Positions 8,636-16,745 of a DNA stretch of 36,289 nt are shown one piece after another; position 1 is the stretch's first letter, and the number at the start of each line of letters is the position of its first letter. The notes under the pieces were generated by a model. That model was not told where the DNA came from. It saw nothing but the letters and a program-made list of their open reading frames with translations, and searched no databases. The translations under genes were made by a program, and so were the position numbers. The DNA comes from Williamsia sp. GTDB taxonomy: Bacteria; Bacteroidota; Bacteroidia; Chitinophagales; Chitinophagaceae. Location: contig JADCRZ010000054.1 in the NCBI GenBank assembly GCA_015069695.1, positions 1-36,289 on the forward strand, written 5' to 3'.

Positions 8636-9157
8636 TTATCCTTTCTGAACAGCGGGTTTTTTAAAGATGGGCACCGTACTGCAAGGCTCACCATACATGA
8701 TGCTTTTTACAACAGGCCTCAGCAGCTTGGTGATTTCAAGATAGGCAAACTCTCCTACCGGCAGTTCTCCACAACCCTTGATAACAACCCTTTTATCCAC
8801 AAAATTTTCTATGGGTATGGTTGAGATGTTTTTCAGAAAGACTGTTTTGTGTAAAAAAGCCTCATCACCAAATACAATGTCCTTTGCATAAGGCTGCAGC
8901 TGTGCCGCCACCAGCATGTAAGCCCATACCGGAATAATAGCGTCCGCTGTACAGGTAACAGCAACCCATTTATCCTGGTACTTGGAAACATCTAACCCCT
9001 TCAAGGCTTCCCGGAAATCTTTTTCTTTCAGGATCAACCCCATGAACAAATAATCTTTCAGGTCAAATACGACCGTCTCTCCTTTCGGATAGTACTCTTC
9101 GAGGTTGATTTCCGCTAATGCGCTTTCTGCTACCCTGTTGATAATTGGCTCATTCAT
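8636..9157 (-). CDS. DUF2480 family protein
   Basis: A 173-residue cytoplasmic protein of the Bacteroidota-specific family DUF2480. It is recognisable by the conserved blocks YYPKGE, LKDYLFMGLILKEKDFRE, TADAIIPVWAYML, the GCGELPVGEFAYLE segment and a C-terminal MYGEPCSTVPIFK element. It has no signal peptide or membrane segment. Function is unknown for the family. The conserved cysteines near the C terminus (GCGE, EPCS) could bind metal, but this is inference. The start is either ATG 9157 (MNEPII) or ATG 9163; the former fits the family start better. A bidirectional hairpin terminator separates it from ppiD. Confidence 0.9.
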   Translation of the reverse strand: MNEPIINRVAESALAEINLEEYYPKGETVVFDLKDYLFMGLILKEKDFREALKGLDVSKYQDKWVAVTCTADAIIPVWAYMLVAAQLQPYAKDIVFGDEAFLHKTVFLKNISTIPIENFVDKRVVIKGCGELPVGEFAYLEITKLLRPVVKSIMYGEPCSTVPIFKKPAVQKG

Positions 9158-9233
9158 ACACATGCTTGTTTACATACACCTTATATTACAAAAGACCGGC
9201 CTGTTTGTTTTTTACTTGATTAAGCAGACCTGA

Positions 9234-9276
9234 GAACACAAAAAAAGCAGGTTGTTAGCCTGCTTTTTTTGTGTTC
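9234..9276 (-). terminator. Strong intrinsic terminator after the ppiD-like gene
   Basis: An 18-bp perfect stem (9234-9251 with 9259-9276) with a 7-nt loop begins one base past the ppiD stop codon. Its A/T runs make it symmetric, so it could terminate either strand. It insulates DUF2480 from ppiD. Confidence 0.88.
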
Positions 9277-11391
9277 TTACATGAGTTTTGATCTTTCATC
9301 TTTTACATCGGCTGCTTTCTTCAGCGCTTCCAGTGAGCGGTAACCGCCCATCGATTTCATTTGCTGCATCATGGCGGTGCGTTGCTGGTCAATATTTCCA
9401 TTGAGCAGTGGCTTGGCACTGATGCTTTCGGTTTTTATATAAAACAAACCGGCATTTCCGGTAATCGCCGGAGAAACTTTTCCTTTCCACTCCTTGTTGA
9501 ATGCAGCGCCTGTTACCTTGGGTTCCTGGCCTACATTGGGAATGACCGGAGCGGCAAAGCCTAGACTGTCCGTTCTCATGATGGGGTTGCCATATGCTTT
9601 TGAAACTGCTTCGAGCGTGCTGGCCGGGCCATTCATCTTCTTTATAAGCTGCTGTGCTTTCTTTTCATTGCGGATGATAAACTCTACCTGTGGTCTGGCT
9701 TTGGTTGCACTCATGGTTCCTTCATCATTGATTTCAGTTACCATGGCTACCACGTATTTATCGCCCATATCATACGGTTCAGATACATCACCTTTATCAG
9801 CACCATATATCCACTGAACCAACTGGCGGTTGGCACCAACACCGGCGATCATGTTGTCGATAGGCTTTATGTCGTTGGCAGGAAGTTTCAGGTATTTTCT
9901 TTTTACTATGTTATCTTCAAAAGCTTTGGCCGTGCGGCTTTCACCGGCAAACTGATTGGCGGCACCGGAAGCGGTATTTTGCGTTTCTTCACTCGCATTG
10001 ATGGGCTTGGACAGGTAAGCCAGCTTGTAGGCGGGTTCAAAATTTTTCTGATTCAATACCTCTATATAATGGTAGCCAAAATCAGTTTTCACGATCTTTT
10101 TATCTCCCGTGCTGCCATAGAAAATGGTTTCGGAAAATTCTTTTGCCAGGCTACCAAATTGCTGTGAGCTAAAATCATACTCGCCACCTTTTTCTTTGCT
10201 TCCCGGGTCATCGCTGTACTGCAGGCACAGCTTCGCGAAATCAGCGCCGCCTTTTACAGCGGCGGCTATACTGTCTATACGTGCTTTTGCCGTGCTATCA
10301 GGCAAACCAGCTTGCGTGCTGATCAGGATATGACGGCATTTAACACTGTCGGGCAGTTCTCTTTTCCCGATCATTTTTGCAAGCACATAGTTGGAGCCGT
10401 CGAGGTAAGGGCCGTATACTGTTCCATCAGCCAGGGAGCGGAGGGTATCGGCGTTGGGAACCTGCATTTTTGATTTGAGCACATAGCCATCAAAATAGTT
10501 TGTTTCTGAACCGTTCTGTACCAGGAAGGCCGGTATTTCAGTAGCAGAGGCAAACTGGCCTTTCAGCTGTGTTAACTGGTTGAAGAGTGCTTGCGAATCA
10601 GCACGGCTGGGTGCAGCATCAAACAAAACATAGGATATGCCCCGGCTTTCCGGCTGCTTGAATTCATCCTTGTGTTTGTTCACATAAGAGGAGACCTCAT
10701 CATCGCTTACCTTAATGGTGCTGTCTGAAATGCTTGAATAGGGAACATTAACATAAGAAACCGCTGCCAGGGCAGTTTGGTCGGCATTGGTTTTTTCAAT
10801 CATCCACTTTGGAATATATGTGGTATTTGCCAGCAGGACCGTGTACTTTTCTTTTAACCGGCTATTGATCAGGGAGGGCAGGTATTCTGCTTCGAACTGC
10901 TCAGCCCGGGGGTCGTTCTTTTGTTTTCTCAACTGGTTGATGGCCGATTTCAGCGCGTTGGCGTCATACATACCAGTTTCTTTGTTGGTAAATTGCTGTT
11001 TCAGATCCTGCGGCGGGTTATCACCAAACAGCATGTCATCCAATTCTTTGCTGCTCACATCCAAACCCAGCTTATCGTATTCATCTTTCAGCACATTTTC
11101 TTCTACATACTGGTTCCATACCTGTTCCTGGATGTTTTGCTGCATCATTTCATTTACAGGGTAACCACTTGCCCTGTACTGATCTTCCATGCCTTTTTTT
11201 CTTTTCTCAAAATCCGACAGTTCGATCTTTGATCCGTTCACGCTTCCAATAGTGGTTGAGCGCCGGCCGAACATTCCGCCGCCACCCCGGCCAACAAAAG
11301 CATCCATCGCCAAGAAACCTAACAAGCTAAGAGCAATGACACCAAACACCAGCCATGCTGCCTTATCTCTTATCTGCTGAATAATAGACAT
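9277..11391 (-). CDS. ppiD: PpiD/SurA-like membrane-anchored peptidyl-prolyl isomerase
   Basis: A 704-residue periplasmic folding factor with the PpiD architecture. There is a short cytoplasmic N terminus and one membrane segment at about residues 13-31, followed by a glycine-rich linker. A SurA_N-type chaperone domain comes next (about 40-230), then a parvulin rotamase domain (about 345-450, beginning CRHILIST and containing the YSDDPGS and GGEYDF blocks). A long C-terminal region has a second, degenerate repeat-like part. It is expected to assist outer-membrane and secreted proteins as they emerge from Sec. It is transcribed alone from a consensus promoter (11427-11457) and stopped by the hairpin at 9234-9276. 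Confidence 0.9.
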   Translation of the reverse strand: MSIIQQIRDKAAWLVFGVIALSLLGFLAMDAFVGRGGGGMFGRRSTTIGSVNGSKIELSDFEKRKKGMEDQYRASGYPVNEMMQQNIQEQVWNQYVEENVLKDEYDKLGLDVSSKELDDMLFGDNPPQDLKQQFTNKETGMYDANALKSAINQLRKQKNDPRAEQFEAEYLPSLINSRLKEKYTVLLANTTYIPKWMIEKTNADQTALAAVSYVNVPYSSISDSTIKVSDDEVSSYVNKHKDEFKQPESRGISYVLFDAAPSRADSQALFNQLTQLKGQFASATEIPAFLVQNGSETNYFDGYVLKSKMQVPNADTLRSLADGTVYGPYLDGSNYVLAKMIGKRELPDSVKCRHILISTQAGLPDSTAKARIDSIAAAVKGGADFAKLCLQYSDDPGSKEKGGEYDFSSQQFGSLAKEFSETIFYGSTGDKKIVKTDFGYHYIEVLNQKNFEPAYKLAYLSKPINASEETQNTASGAANQFAGESRTAKAFEDNIVKRKYLKLPANDIKPIDNMIAGVGANRQLVQWIYGADKGDVSEPYDMGDKYVVAMVTEINDEGTMSATKARPQVEFIIRNEKKAQQLIKKMNGPASTLEAVSKAYGNPIMRTDSLGFAAPVIPNVGQEPKVTGAAFNKEWKGKVSPAITGNAGLFYIKTESISAKPLLNGNIDQQRTAMMQQMKSMGGYRSLEALKKAADVKDERSKLM

Positions 11392-11426
11392 ACCCCGTTT
11401 TTAAGTAATTTATTTTAAAAAGGAGG

Positions 11427-11457
11427 CAAAAATACTGGAAAAATAGGGATAAACAAA
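11427..11457 (-). promoter_or_regulatory. Consensus Bacteroidota promoter of the ppiD-like gene
   Basis: On the minus strand TTTG (11454-11457) is followed by a 19-nt spacer and TATTTTTG (11427-11434). This exactly fits the TTTG-N19-TAnnTTTG form used by the primary sigma factor of this phylum. It lies 36 bases upstream of the ATG. Confidence 0.75.
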
Positions 11458-11502
11458 TCGGGAAACCCCGCTGCAGCGAATCCGTGAAACAACAGTGAAA
11501 CC

Positions 11503-11884
11503 TTAATTCACAGGGTTTGGTGTATAACACCCGGATTCTGTTGAAAAGTGCAGAATTGGAGCTTCCCCCGGTGGTAGTAAAATGATGATATAATTCCAGA
11601 TCCGGCAGCTTACCCCTCCTTTGCCTTAACAAAACAGATTTTATGCATAGTTCATCCACATACCCCTTTTTGGGTAGTTAAAATGGGGGTTGTTTATAAA
11701 CAAGTGTTAAGAAAAGGGTTAAACCCTTAACCAACGGGAGTTTTTACTTGTTAGTGCAGTGTGAATTGATGTGAATAAAAGGTGAACTCTGTTTTCACGA
11801 AAAAAGTGGAACAGTTTTTCCACATATTCACATTGCTAATAGTAATAGTTAATTTTATATAAAAAAGAAGTATTATTATATATT
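11503..11884. other. Non-coding region with DnaA-box-like words and AT-rich end: candidate oriC
   Basis: The 493-bp gap between the diverging ppiD and nadA genes is the longest gene-free stretch in the window. It holds one-mismatch variants of the DnaA box TTATCCACA: TCATCCACA (11652-11660), TGTGAATAA on the opposite strand (11770-11778) and TTTTCCACA (11816-11824). The word TGTGAAT also recurs at 11506-11512 (as its complement), 11760-11766, 11770-11776 and 11826-11832 (complement). A 15-bp palindrome AAGGGTTAAACCCTT sits near 11714-11728. From 11834 to 11884 the sequence is almost pure A/T, like an unwinding element. No exact DnaA box was seen, so this could instead be a regulatory region for nadA. 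Confidence 0.4.
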
Positions 11885-12895
11885 ATGGGAGTTATCAACA
11901 CCGCTGCAGCTTTTGAAAACATTGGCAAAGCGGGATTTTTGGACATAGAAGTAGACGCCGATCTTGATTTGTTTGCTGAGATCGAAAGATTAAAGCAGGA
12001 GAAAAACGCGGTTGTGCTGGCGCATTATTACCAGGAACCGGATATCCAGGATGTGGCTGATTATATCGGAGACAGTTTGGGATTGGCGCAACAGGCCCAA
12101 AGGACGGAAGCAGATATCATTGTTTTTGCCGGCGTTCATTTTATGGCTGAAACGGCAAAGATTCTCAACCCTTCAAAAAAAGTGTTGCTGCCTGACCTGA
12201 AGGCCGGATGTTCCTTGTCTGATTCAGCACCTCCTGCCTTGTTCAAGTTGTTCAAGGAAAAGTATCCTGATCACCTGGTGATATCTTATATCAACTGTTC
12301 TGCCGGCATCAAGGCTTTAAGTGATATCATCTGCACTTCTTCCAATGCGCAGAAGATCGTTGAAAGTCTTCCTGCCGACCAGCCTATTATATTTGCGCCG
12401 GATAAAAACCTGGGTGCTTATATCAACAAGCAAACAGGCCGCAATATGGTATTGTGGAATGGTGCCTGCATGGTGCACGAGATGTTTAGCCTCGAAAAGA
12501 TAAACCGGTTGAAAGTAAGACATCCGCAGGCCAAAGTGATTGCACATCCTGAATGTGAAGAAGCCGTGTTGCGAATCGCCGATACGATTGGATCCACCAC
12601 CCAGCTGCTGAAGTATACAGAGAAGAGTGAGTTCAATGAATTTATTGTGGTAACTGAAACTGGCATACTGCACCAGATGCAGAAAAATTCGCCGCATAAA
12701 ACTTTTATACCAGCACCGCCTAACAACAGTTGCGCCTGCAACGACTGTCCGCATATGAAGTTAAACACCCTGGAAAAGCTGTATCTCTGTCTTGAGTATG
12801 AGCAGCCTGAACTGGTAATGGATGAAGAAATCCGGATCGCGGCAAAGAGGCCAATAGAGCGGATGCTGGAGATCAGCGCCCAGTATGGATTATAG
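11885..12895 (+). CDS. nadA: Quinolinate synthase (4Fe-4S)
   Basis: NadA condenses iminoaspartate with dihydroxyacetone phosphate to give quinolinate, the second step of de novo NAD synthesis. The 336 residues form the three-fold repeated NadA domain. The three cluster-binding cysteines are visible: C109 (LKAGC), C195 (NGAC) and C288 (CNDCPHM). Substrate-site blocks such as AHYYQ (46-50), GDSL (62-65) and HPEC (221-224) are intact. nadB and nadC are not adjacent; nadD lies 6.6 kb downstream. The upstream region is AT-rich and long (see candidate oriC), so promoter control could involve sites there. The gene is followed by 130 bases with no recognised feature. Confidence 0.96.
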   Translation: MGVINTAAAFENIGKAGFLDIEVDADLDLFAEIERLKQEKNAVVLAHYYQEPDIQDVADYIGDSLGLAQQAQRTEADIIVFAGVHFMAETAKILNPSKKVLLPDLKAGCSLSDSAPPALFKLFKEKYPDHLVISYINCSAGIKALSDIICTSSNAQKIVESLPADQPIIFAPDKNLGAYINKQTGRNMVLWNGACMVHEMFSLEKINRLKVRHPQAKVIAHPECEEAVLRIADTIGSTTQLLKYTEKSEFNEFIVVTETGILHQMQKNSPHKTFIPAPPNNSCACNDCPHMKLNTLEKLYLCLEYEQPELVMDEEIRIAAKRPIERMLEISAQYGL

Positions 12896-13025
12896 AAGCA
12901 TGCCTTACAGAATTATTATACTCGCCGGCGGATTTCATAAAATGGAAAATAGTCATTAATTTCATGGCTTTCGTAGATCGAGACACGGTAGTGACGTATA
13001 AGACTGAACAATTATCAATTTTCAA

Positions 13026-13481
13026 ATGGAAGCCGGGATTATGCAGATGAATGATAAACCATTTCGTATAATAGTTGCTGACGACGATTTTGAAGATTTT
13101 CAGTTTATCAAAACTACGTTTGAAGAAGTTCAGTTAAATGTGCATTTGTCGCACATAGAGGATGGGCAGTACCTGATTGATATCTTAAAAGCTCAAAGCA
13201 AATTCAGCAAGTTGGGAGAATTGCCACAGCTGATCTTGCTTGATTTAAATATGCCACGTAAAAACGGCTTGGAAGTACTAAAGGAAATAAAGATCAATCC
13301 GCTTTTATGTAGAATTCCTATCATCATTTTTACAACTTCCAAGATGAGCAAGGACATTGAACAATCTTATGAGCTGGGTGCAAGCTGTTATGTTACCAAG
13401 CCACAAACCTCGGAAGAGTGGCTAAGCACAATTAGAAAATTAGGTCATTTCTGGATCGATTGCGTTAAAGTTGCCGTTTGA
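13026..13481 (+). CDS. Stand-alone response regulator receiver protein
   Basis: A 151-residue single receiver domain without an output domain. The acidic pocket is D19-D21, the phospho-acceptor Asp is D73 (LLDLNMP), the switch Thr is at 103-104 (FTTSK) and the conserved Lys is K125 (VTKP). It belongs to the Rcp1/CheY-like group that relays phosphate from hybrid or phytochrome-type kinases. No kinase gene is present here. Translation may begin at ATG 13026, 13041 or 13047; the receiver fold starts near residue 13, so all are possible. It stands 130 bases after nadA and 211 bases before the glycosyltransferase. Confidence 0.92.
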   Translation: MEAGIMQMNDKPFRIIVADDDFEDFQFIKTTFEEVQLNVHLSHIEDGQYLIDILKAQSKFSKLGELPQLILLDLNMPRKNGLEVLKEIKINPLLCRIPIIIFTTSKMSKDIEQSYELGASCYVTKPQTSEEWLSTIRKLGHFWIDCVKVAV

Positions 13482-13692
13482 TTATTCTGCTCTTGTTTTG
13501 ATTGCCTGAATGGGTTGGTCCTTACATCTCATTCCTTTCATTCTATTTAAAAATTGGGGAGGTTTTTACTCACTTTCCAACATTGCATTTTGCTTATCCG
13601 CCAATATAAGCAGATAAAATTTTGGTATATAAATAGTAGATAATATAGCTGTGGTTTTTTAGCCTGACGTGGTTTTGAAAATTTAACATGAT

Positions 13693-14856
13693 ATGACAAT
13701 AGAAAATTTGGATTTAGTTTGTTTCTCTCACCTAAGATGGAATTTTGTTTATCAAAGACCACAGCATTTGTTATCTCGTTTTTCAAAAGTCACACGTCTT
13801 TTTTATATCGAGGAACCTTTTTTCGAAGATGGCCCGGAACAATGCCAGGTAACCAATGTGGATAAGAATATCTGGATAATTGTTCCGCAGATAAACAGGG
13901 GTTTGTCTGAAGCGGAAGTGATAAGCCGGCAGGAAAAATTGCTTACTGATCTGTTTGCACAAATGAACATAGAAAAATACCTTTTCTGGTATTACACTCC
14001 TATGGCATTGTCGTTTAGCAGAAGTTTTCATCCAACCATGATTGTATATGATTGCATGGATGAGTTATCAGCCTTCAAGTTTGCTCCCCAAAGCTTGAAA
14101 GACAACGAGCAGGAGCTGATCAAAAAGGCTGATCTGGTATTTACCGGCGGATATAGTTTGTATGAAGCAAAAAAAGATCTTCATCCGTCTGTATACGCTT
14201 TTCCAAGCAGCATCGACAAGGAACACTTCAGCAGGGGACGCTCTGCAGACATTGAGCCAACGGATCAGTCAGGTATCAGCCAGCCTAAGATCGGTTTTTA
14301 CGGCGTCATAGATGAACGGTTAAATATCGAACTGGTTGGTGCAGTGGCTGCACAAAAACCTGAGTGGAACTTCATCATCATCGGTCCTGTTGTAAAGATT
14401 GACCCTGCTACCCTGCCCAGATTTCACAACATTCATTATCTCGGCAATAAATCCTATCAAGATTTACCTTCTTATCTCGCCGGCTGGAATGTAGCCATAA
14501 TCCCCTTCGCACTAAACGAGTCTACACGGTATATCAGTCCTACAAAAACACCTGAATATCTCTCTGCAGGTAAGCCCGTTGTTTCAACCTCTATCAGGGA
14601 TGTTGTACATGATTACGGACACACCGAATTTGTACACATTGCCGATACACCAGAAGATTTTATCAAAGCTATCAGCGCCGAGCTGGTTGAAACAGACCGT
14701 AGTTCCTGGCTGTCACGAGTAGATGATTTCTTACAGAACAACTCATGGGACAATACCTGGAATGAGATGGTAAGACTCATCAATCAAAAACTCAGCAACA
14801 AAGCACAAGAAAACACAATCCATAATTTAAATTTAAAGGAGAACATCTATGTTTGA
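13693..14856 (+). CDS. Glycosyltransferase, GT1/GT4-like (GT-B fold)
   Basis: A 387-residue GT-B type glycosyltransferase. The N-terminal FSHLRWNFVYQRPQHLL block (about residues 11-27) is typical of a family found in exopolysaccharide loci. The C-terminal nucleotide-sugar domain carries KIGFYG (about 196-201), a YLGNKSY element and the SPTKTPEYLSAGKPVV donor-binding loop (about 276-291). Its stop overlaps the start of glf by 8 bases, so the two are translated together. By context it may transfer galactofuranose or build the acceptor glycan; the specificity is inference. No signal peptide or membrane segment; it probably acts at the cytoplasmic face. The 211 bases upstream are AT-rich with no clear consensus promoter. 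Confidence 0.88.
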   Translation: MTIENLDLVCFSHLRWNFVYQRPQHLLSRFSKVTRLFYIEEPFFEDGPEQCQVTNVDKNIWIIVPQINRGLSEAEVISRQEKLLTDLFAQMNIEKYLFWYYTPMALSFSRSFHPTMIVYDCMDELSAFKFAPQSLKDNEQELIKKADLVFTGGYSLYEAKKDLHPSVYAFPSSIDKEHFSRGRSADIEPTDQSGISQPKIGFYGVIDERLNIELVGAVAAQKPEWNFIIIGPVVKIDPATLPRFHNIHYLGNKSYQDLPSYLAGWNVAIIPFALNESTRYISPTKTPEYLSAGKPVVSTSIRDVVHDYGHTEFVHIADTPEDFIKAISAELVETDRSSWLSRVDDFLQNNSWDNTWNEMVRLINQKLSNKAQENTIHNLNLKENIYV

Positions 14857-16048
14857 TTATCTAATCGTTGGAGCCGGTTTCGCCGGCAGCGTCCTGGCAG
14901 AAAGGCTGGCTTCAAAAGCAGGCAAGAAAGTGTTGATTATAGACAAAAGAAGCCACATAGGAGGAAACGCATACGATTACTACGATAAGGCTGGAATTCT
15001 TATTCATAAATACGGTCCGCATATTTTTCATACCAATTCTAAAGAGGTATTTGATTATTTAGGACAGTTCACCGAATGGCGCCCTTATGAGCACCGCGTG
15101 CTCGCCAGTGTAGACGGTCAACTGGTACCTATTCCTATCAACCTCACTACGATCAATAAATTGTACGGTCTGAACCTATCTTCAGAACAGGTGGAAGGAT
15201 TTTTTGAATCCAGGGCTGAAAAGATTGATAGGGTAAAAACATCAGAAGATGTTGTTGTTAGCAAAGTTGGAAGGGAGCTGTATGAAAAGTTCTTCCGTGG
15301 CTATACAAAAAAACAATGGGATCTTGATCCGTCTGAACTGGATGCTTCTGTTACAGCACGTGTGCCTACACGTGTGAACAAGGACGACCGTTATTTCACA
15401 GACACCTACCAGGCAATGCCTTTGCACGGCTATACCAAGATGTTTGAAAGCATGCTCAACCATCCCAACATCAAGGTTATGCTGCAAACAGACTACAAGG
15501 AGATTGTGGATTCCATTCCTTTCAAATATATGATCTATACCGGGCCTATTGATAGCTACTTTGACTATTGTTACGGAAAATTGCCTTACAGGTCGCTTGA
15601 ATTCAAGTTTGAAACGGTTGAATCAGAGAGCTTCCAGCCAACCGGAACTGTTAACTATCCAAATGAACAGCCTTACACACGTATAACCGATTTTAAATAC
15701 TTAACAGGTCAGAAGCATTCAAAAACAACCATTGTTTACGAATATCCGCAAGCTGAAGGCGATCCTTATTATCCAATTCCCCGCCCGGAAAATGCGGAGA
15801 TATACCGTAAGTACCAGCAATTGGCAGCACAAATGGATAATACGTTCTTTGTAGGCCGCCTGGCTACTTACAAATACTATAATATGGACCAGGTAGTTGC
15901 ACAAGCTTTAACGCTCTTTAAAAAGCTGACCACAAAGACAACTGAACCTGCCTATGTTCATACAGCAGGGGCAGCAACAAACCAGAAAGTTGCTTTGCTA
16001 AAGCCAAATGGTGTAAGCAAGCCTTCAAATGGAATCAACGGAATCTAA
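14849..16048 (+). CDS. glf: UDP-galactopyranose mutase
   Basis: A flavoenzyme that interconverts UDP-galactopyranose and UDP-galactofuranose, supplying Galf for cell-surface glycans. The 399 residues start with the FAD-binding GAGFAG (8-13) and the conserved GGNAYD (38-43). The active-site segment KYGPHIFHTN lies around residues 54-63, and the FFRGYTKKQW block around 148-157. The C-terminal tail of about 30 residues after the catalytic domain is Lys/Thr/Asn-rich and looks disordered. The start overlaps the glycosyltransferase stop by 8 bases. A strong intrinsic terminator (16061-16100) closes the unit. Confidence 0.96.
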   Translation: MFDYLIVGAGFAGSVLAERLASKAGKKVLIIDKRSHIGGNAYDYYDKAGILIHKYGPHIFHTNSKEVFDYLGQFTEWRPYEHRVLASVDGQLVPIPINLTTINKLYGLNLSSEQVEGFFESRAEKIDRVKTSEDVVVSKVGRELYEKFFRGYTKKQWDLDPSELDASVTARVPTRVNKDDRYFTDTYQAMPLHGYTKMFESMLNHPNIKVMLQTDYKEIVDSIPFKYMIYTGPIDSYFDYCYGKLPYRSLEFKFETVESESFQPTGTVNYPNEQPYTRITDFKYLTGQKHSKTTIVYEYPQAEGDPYYPIPRPENAEIYRKYQQLAAQMDNTFFVGRLATYKYYNMDQVVAQALTLFKKLTTKTTEPAYVHTAGAATNQKVALLKPNGVSKPSNGINGI

Positions 16049-16060
16049 CATAGATTAATA

Positions 16061-16100
16061 AAACAAAGAACCGGAATACACCAATTCCGGTTCTTTGTTT
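16061..16100 (+). terminator. Intrinsic terminator after glf
   Basis: A 17-bp perfect stem (16061-16077 with 16084-16100) with a 6-nt loop and a T-rich 3' arm starts 12 bases beyond the glf stop codon. Confidence 0.88.
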
Positions 16101-16120
16101 ATATAGATTACTGATAACGT

Positions 16121-16150
16121 TTTGATCTACAATCTGTTGTAATATATTTG
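16121..16150 (+). promoter_or_regulatory. Consensus promoter of the HD hydrolase gene
   Basis: TTTG (16121-16124), an 18-nt spacer and TATATTTG (16143-16150) fit the Bacteroidota -33/-7 consensus. It lies 39 bases upstream of the ATG at 16190 and directly after the glf terminator. Confidence 0.7.
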
Positions 16151-16189
16151 TTTGTAACCTGCCAAGGATAACAAGTATGCAAGTTGAAA

Positions 16190-16738
16190 ATGAATTTACA
16201 CGATACATATACTTCGGCCTTGCGGTATGCTTCCCTGAAGCACAAAGGGCAAAATGTGCCCGGAACAGAATTTCCCTATATCATACATGTAACCAATGTA
16301 GCTACGGAAGTACTTATAGCCGTATATGAAACAGGTGATCTGGATGCAACTTTTGCTGTTACCTTAGCGCTGTTGCATGATGTGCTGGAAGATACCAAAG
16401 TAACTTATGAGGAAATCCATAATTTGTATGGTAGTAAGATAGCAGACGGAGTTTTGGCTTTGACGAAATTTTCCAGCCTCGAAAAAGAACACCAGATCAA
16501 GGACAGTCTGAACAGGATAAAAGTATTGGATAAGGAAGTGGGTGCGGTTAAGCTTGCCGACAGGATTGTTAACCTGGATGCACCTGCAGCAGACTGGAAA
16601 AAGGAAAAACGGGAAAGATACCGCAATGATGCACAGCTCATCTTGCAGGAGCTATCCCACACAAACAGCTACTTGGCGAACCGCCTTGCACAAAAGATCA
16701 ACGAATACGAATCTTATGTAGAAACGGGCTTTAAGTAA
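16190..16738 (+). CDS. Small HD-domain hydrolase of the RelA/SpoT hydrolase type
   Basis: A 182-residue protein consisting only of the HD hydrolase domain found at the N terminus of RelA/SpoT enzymes and in MESH1-type small alarmone hydrolases. Metal and substrate elements are intact: H18 and H33 (HKGQ, then PYIIH), the H63-D64 and E67-D68 pair (LLHDVLEDT) and KLADR (121-125). It has no synthetase, TGS or ACT domain. The likely reaction is removal of the 3'-pyrophosphate from (p)ppGpp, though other nucleotide substrates cannot be excluded. A TTG at 16184 is in frame six bases earlier; I chose the ATG. It converges on mnmG with 7 bases between. Confidence 0.87.
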   Translation: MNLHDTYTSALRYASLKHKGQNVPGTEFPYIIHVTNVATEVLIAVYETGDLDATFAVTLALLHDVLEDTKVTYEEIHNLYGSKIADGVLALTKFSSLEKEHQIKDSLNRIKVLDKEVGAVKLADRIVNLDAPAADWKKEKRERYRNDAQLILQELSHTNSYLANRLAQKINEYESYVETGFK

Positions 16739-16745
16739 TTGATTA

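Noticed and set aside
11363-11659. 98-codon open frame upstream of ppiD
   Set aside because: It overlaps the ppiD start out of frame and contains the ppiD promoter; composition is not protein-like.
15369-15374. CACGTG core inside glf as a third parS
   Set aside because: The flanks do not match TGTTn and AAACA. The same holds for the CACGTG at 20514-20519 in the chromate transporter.
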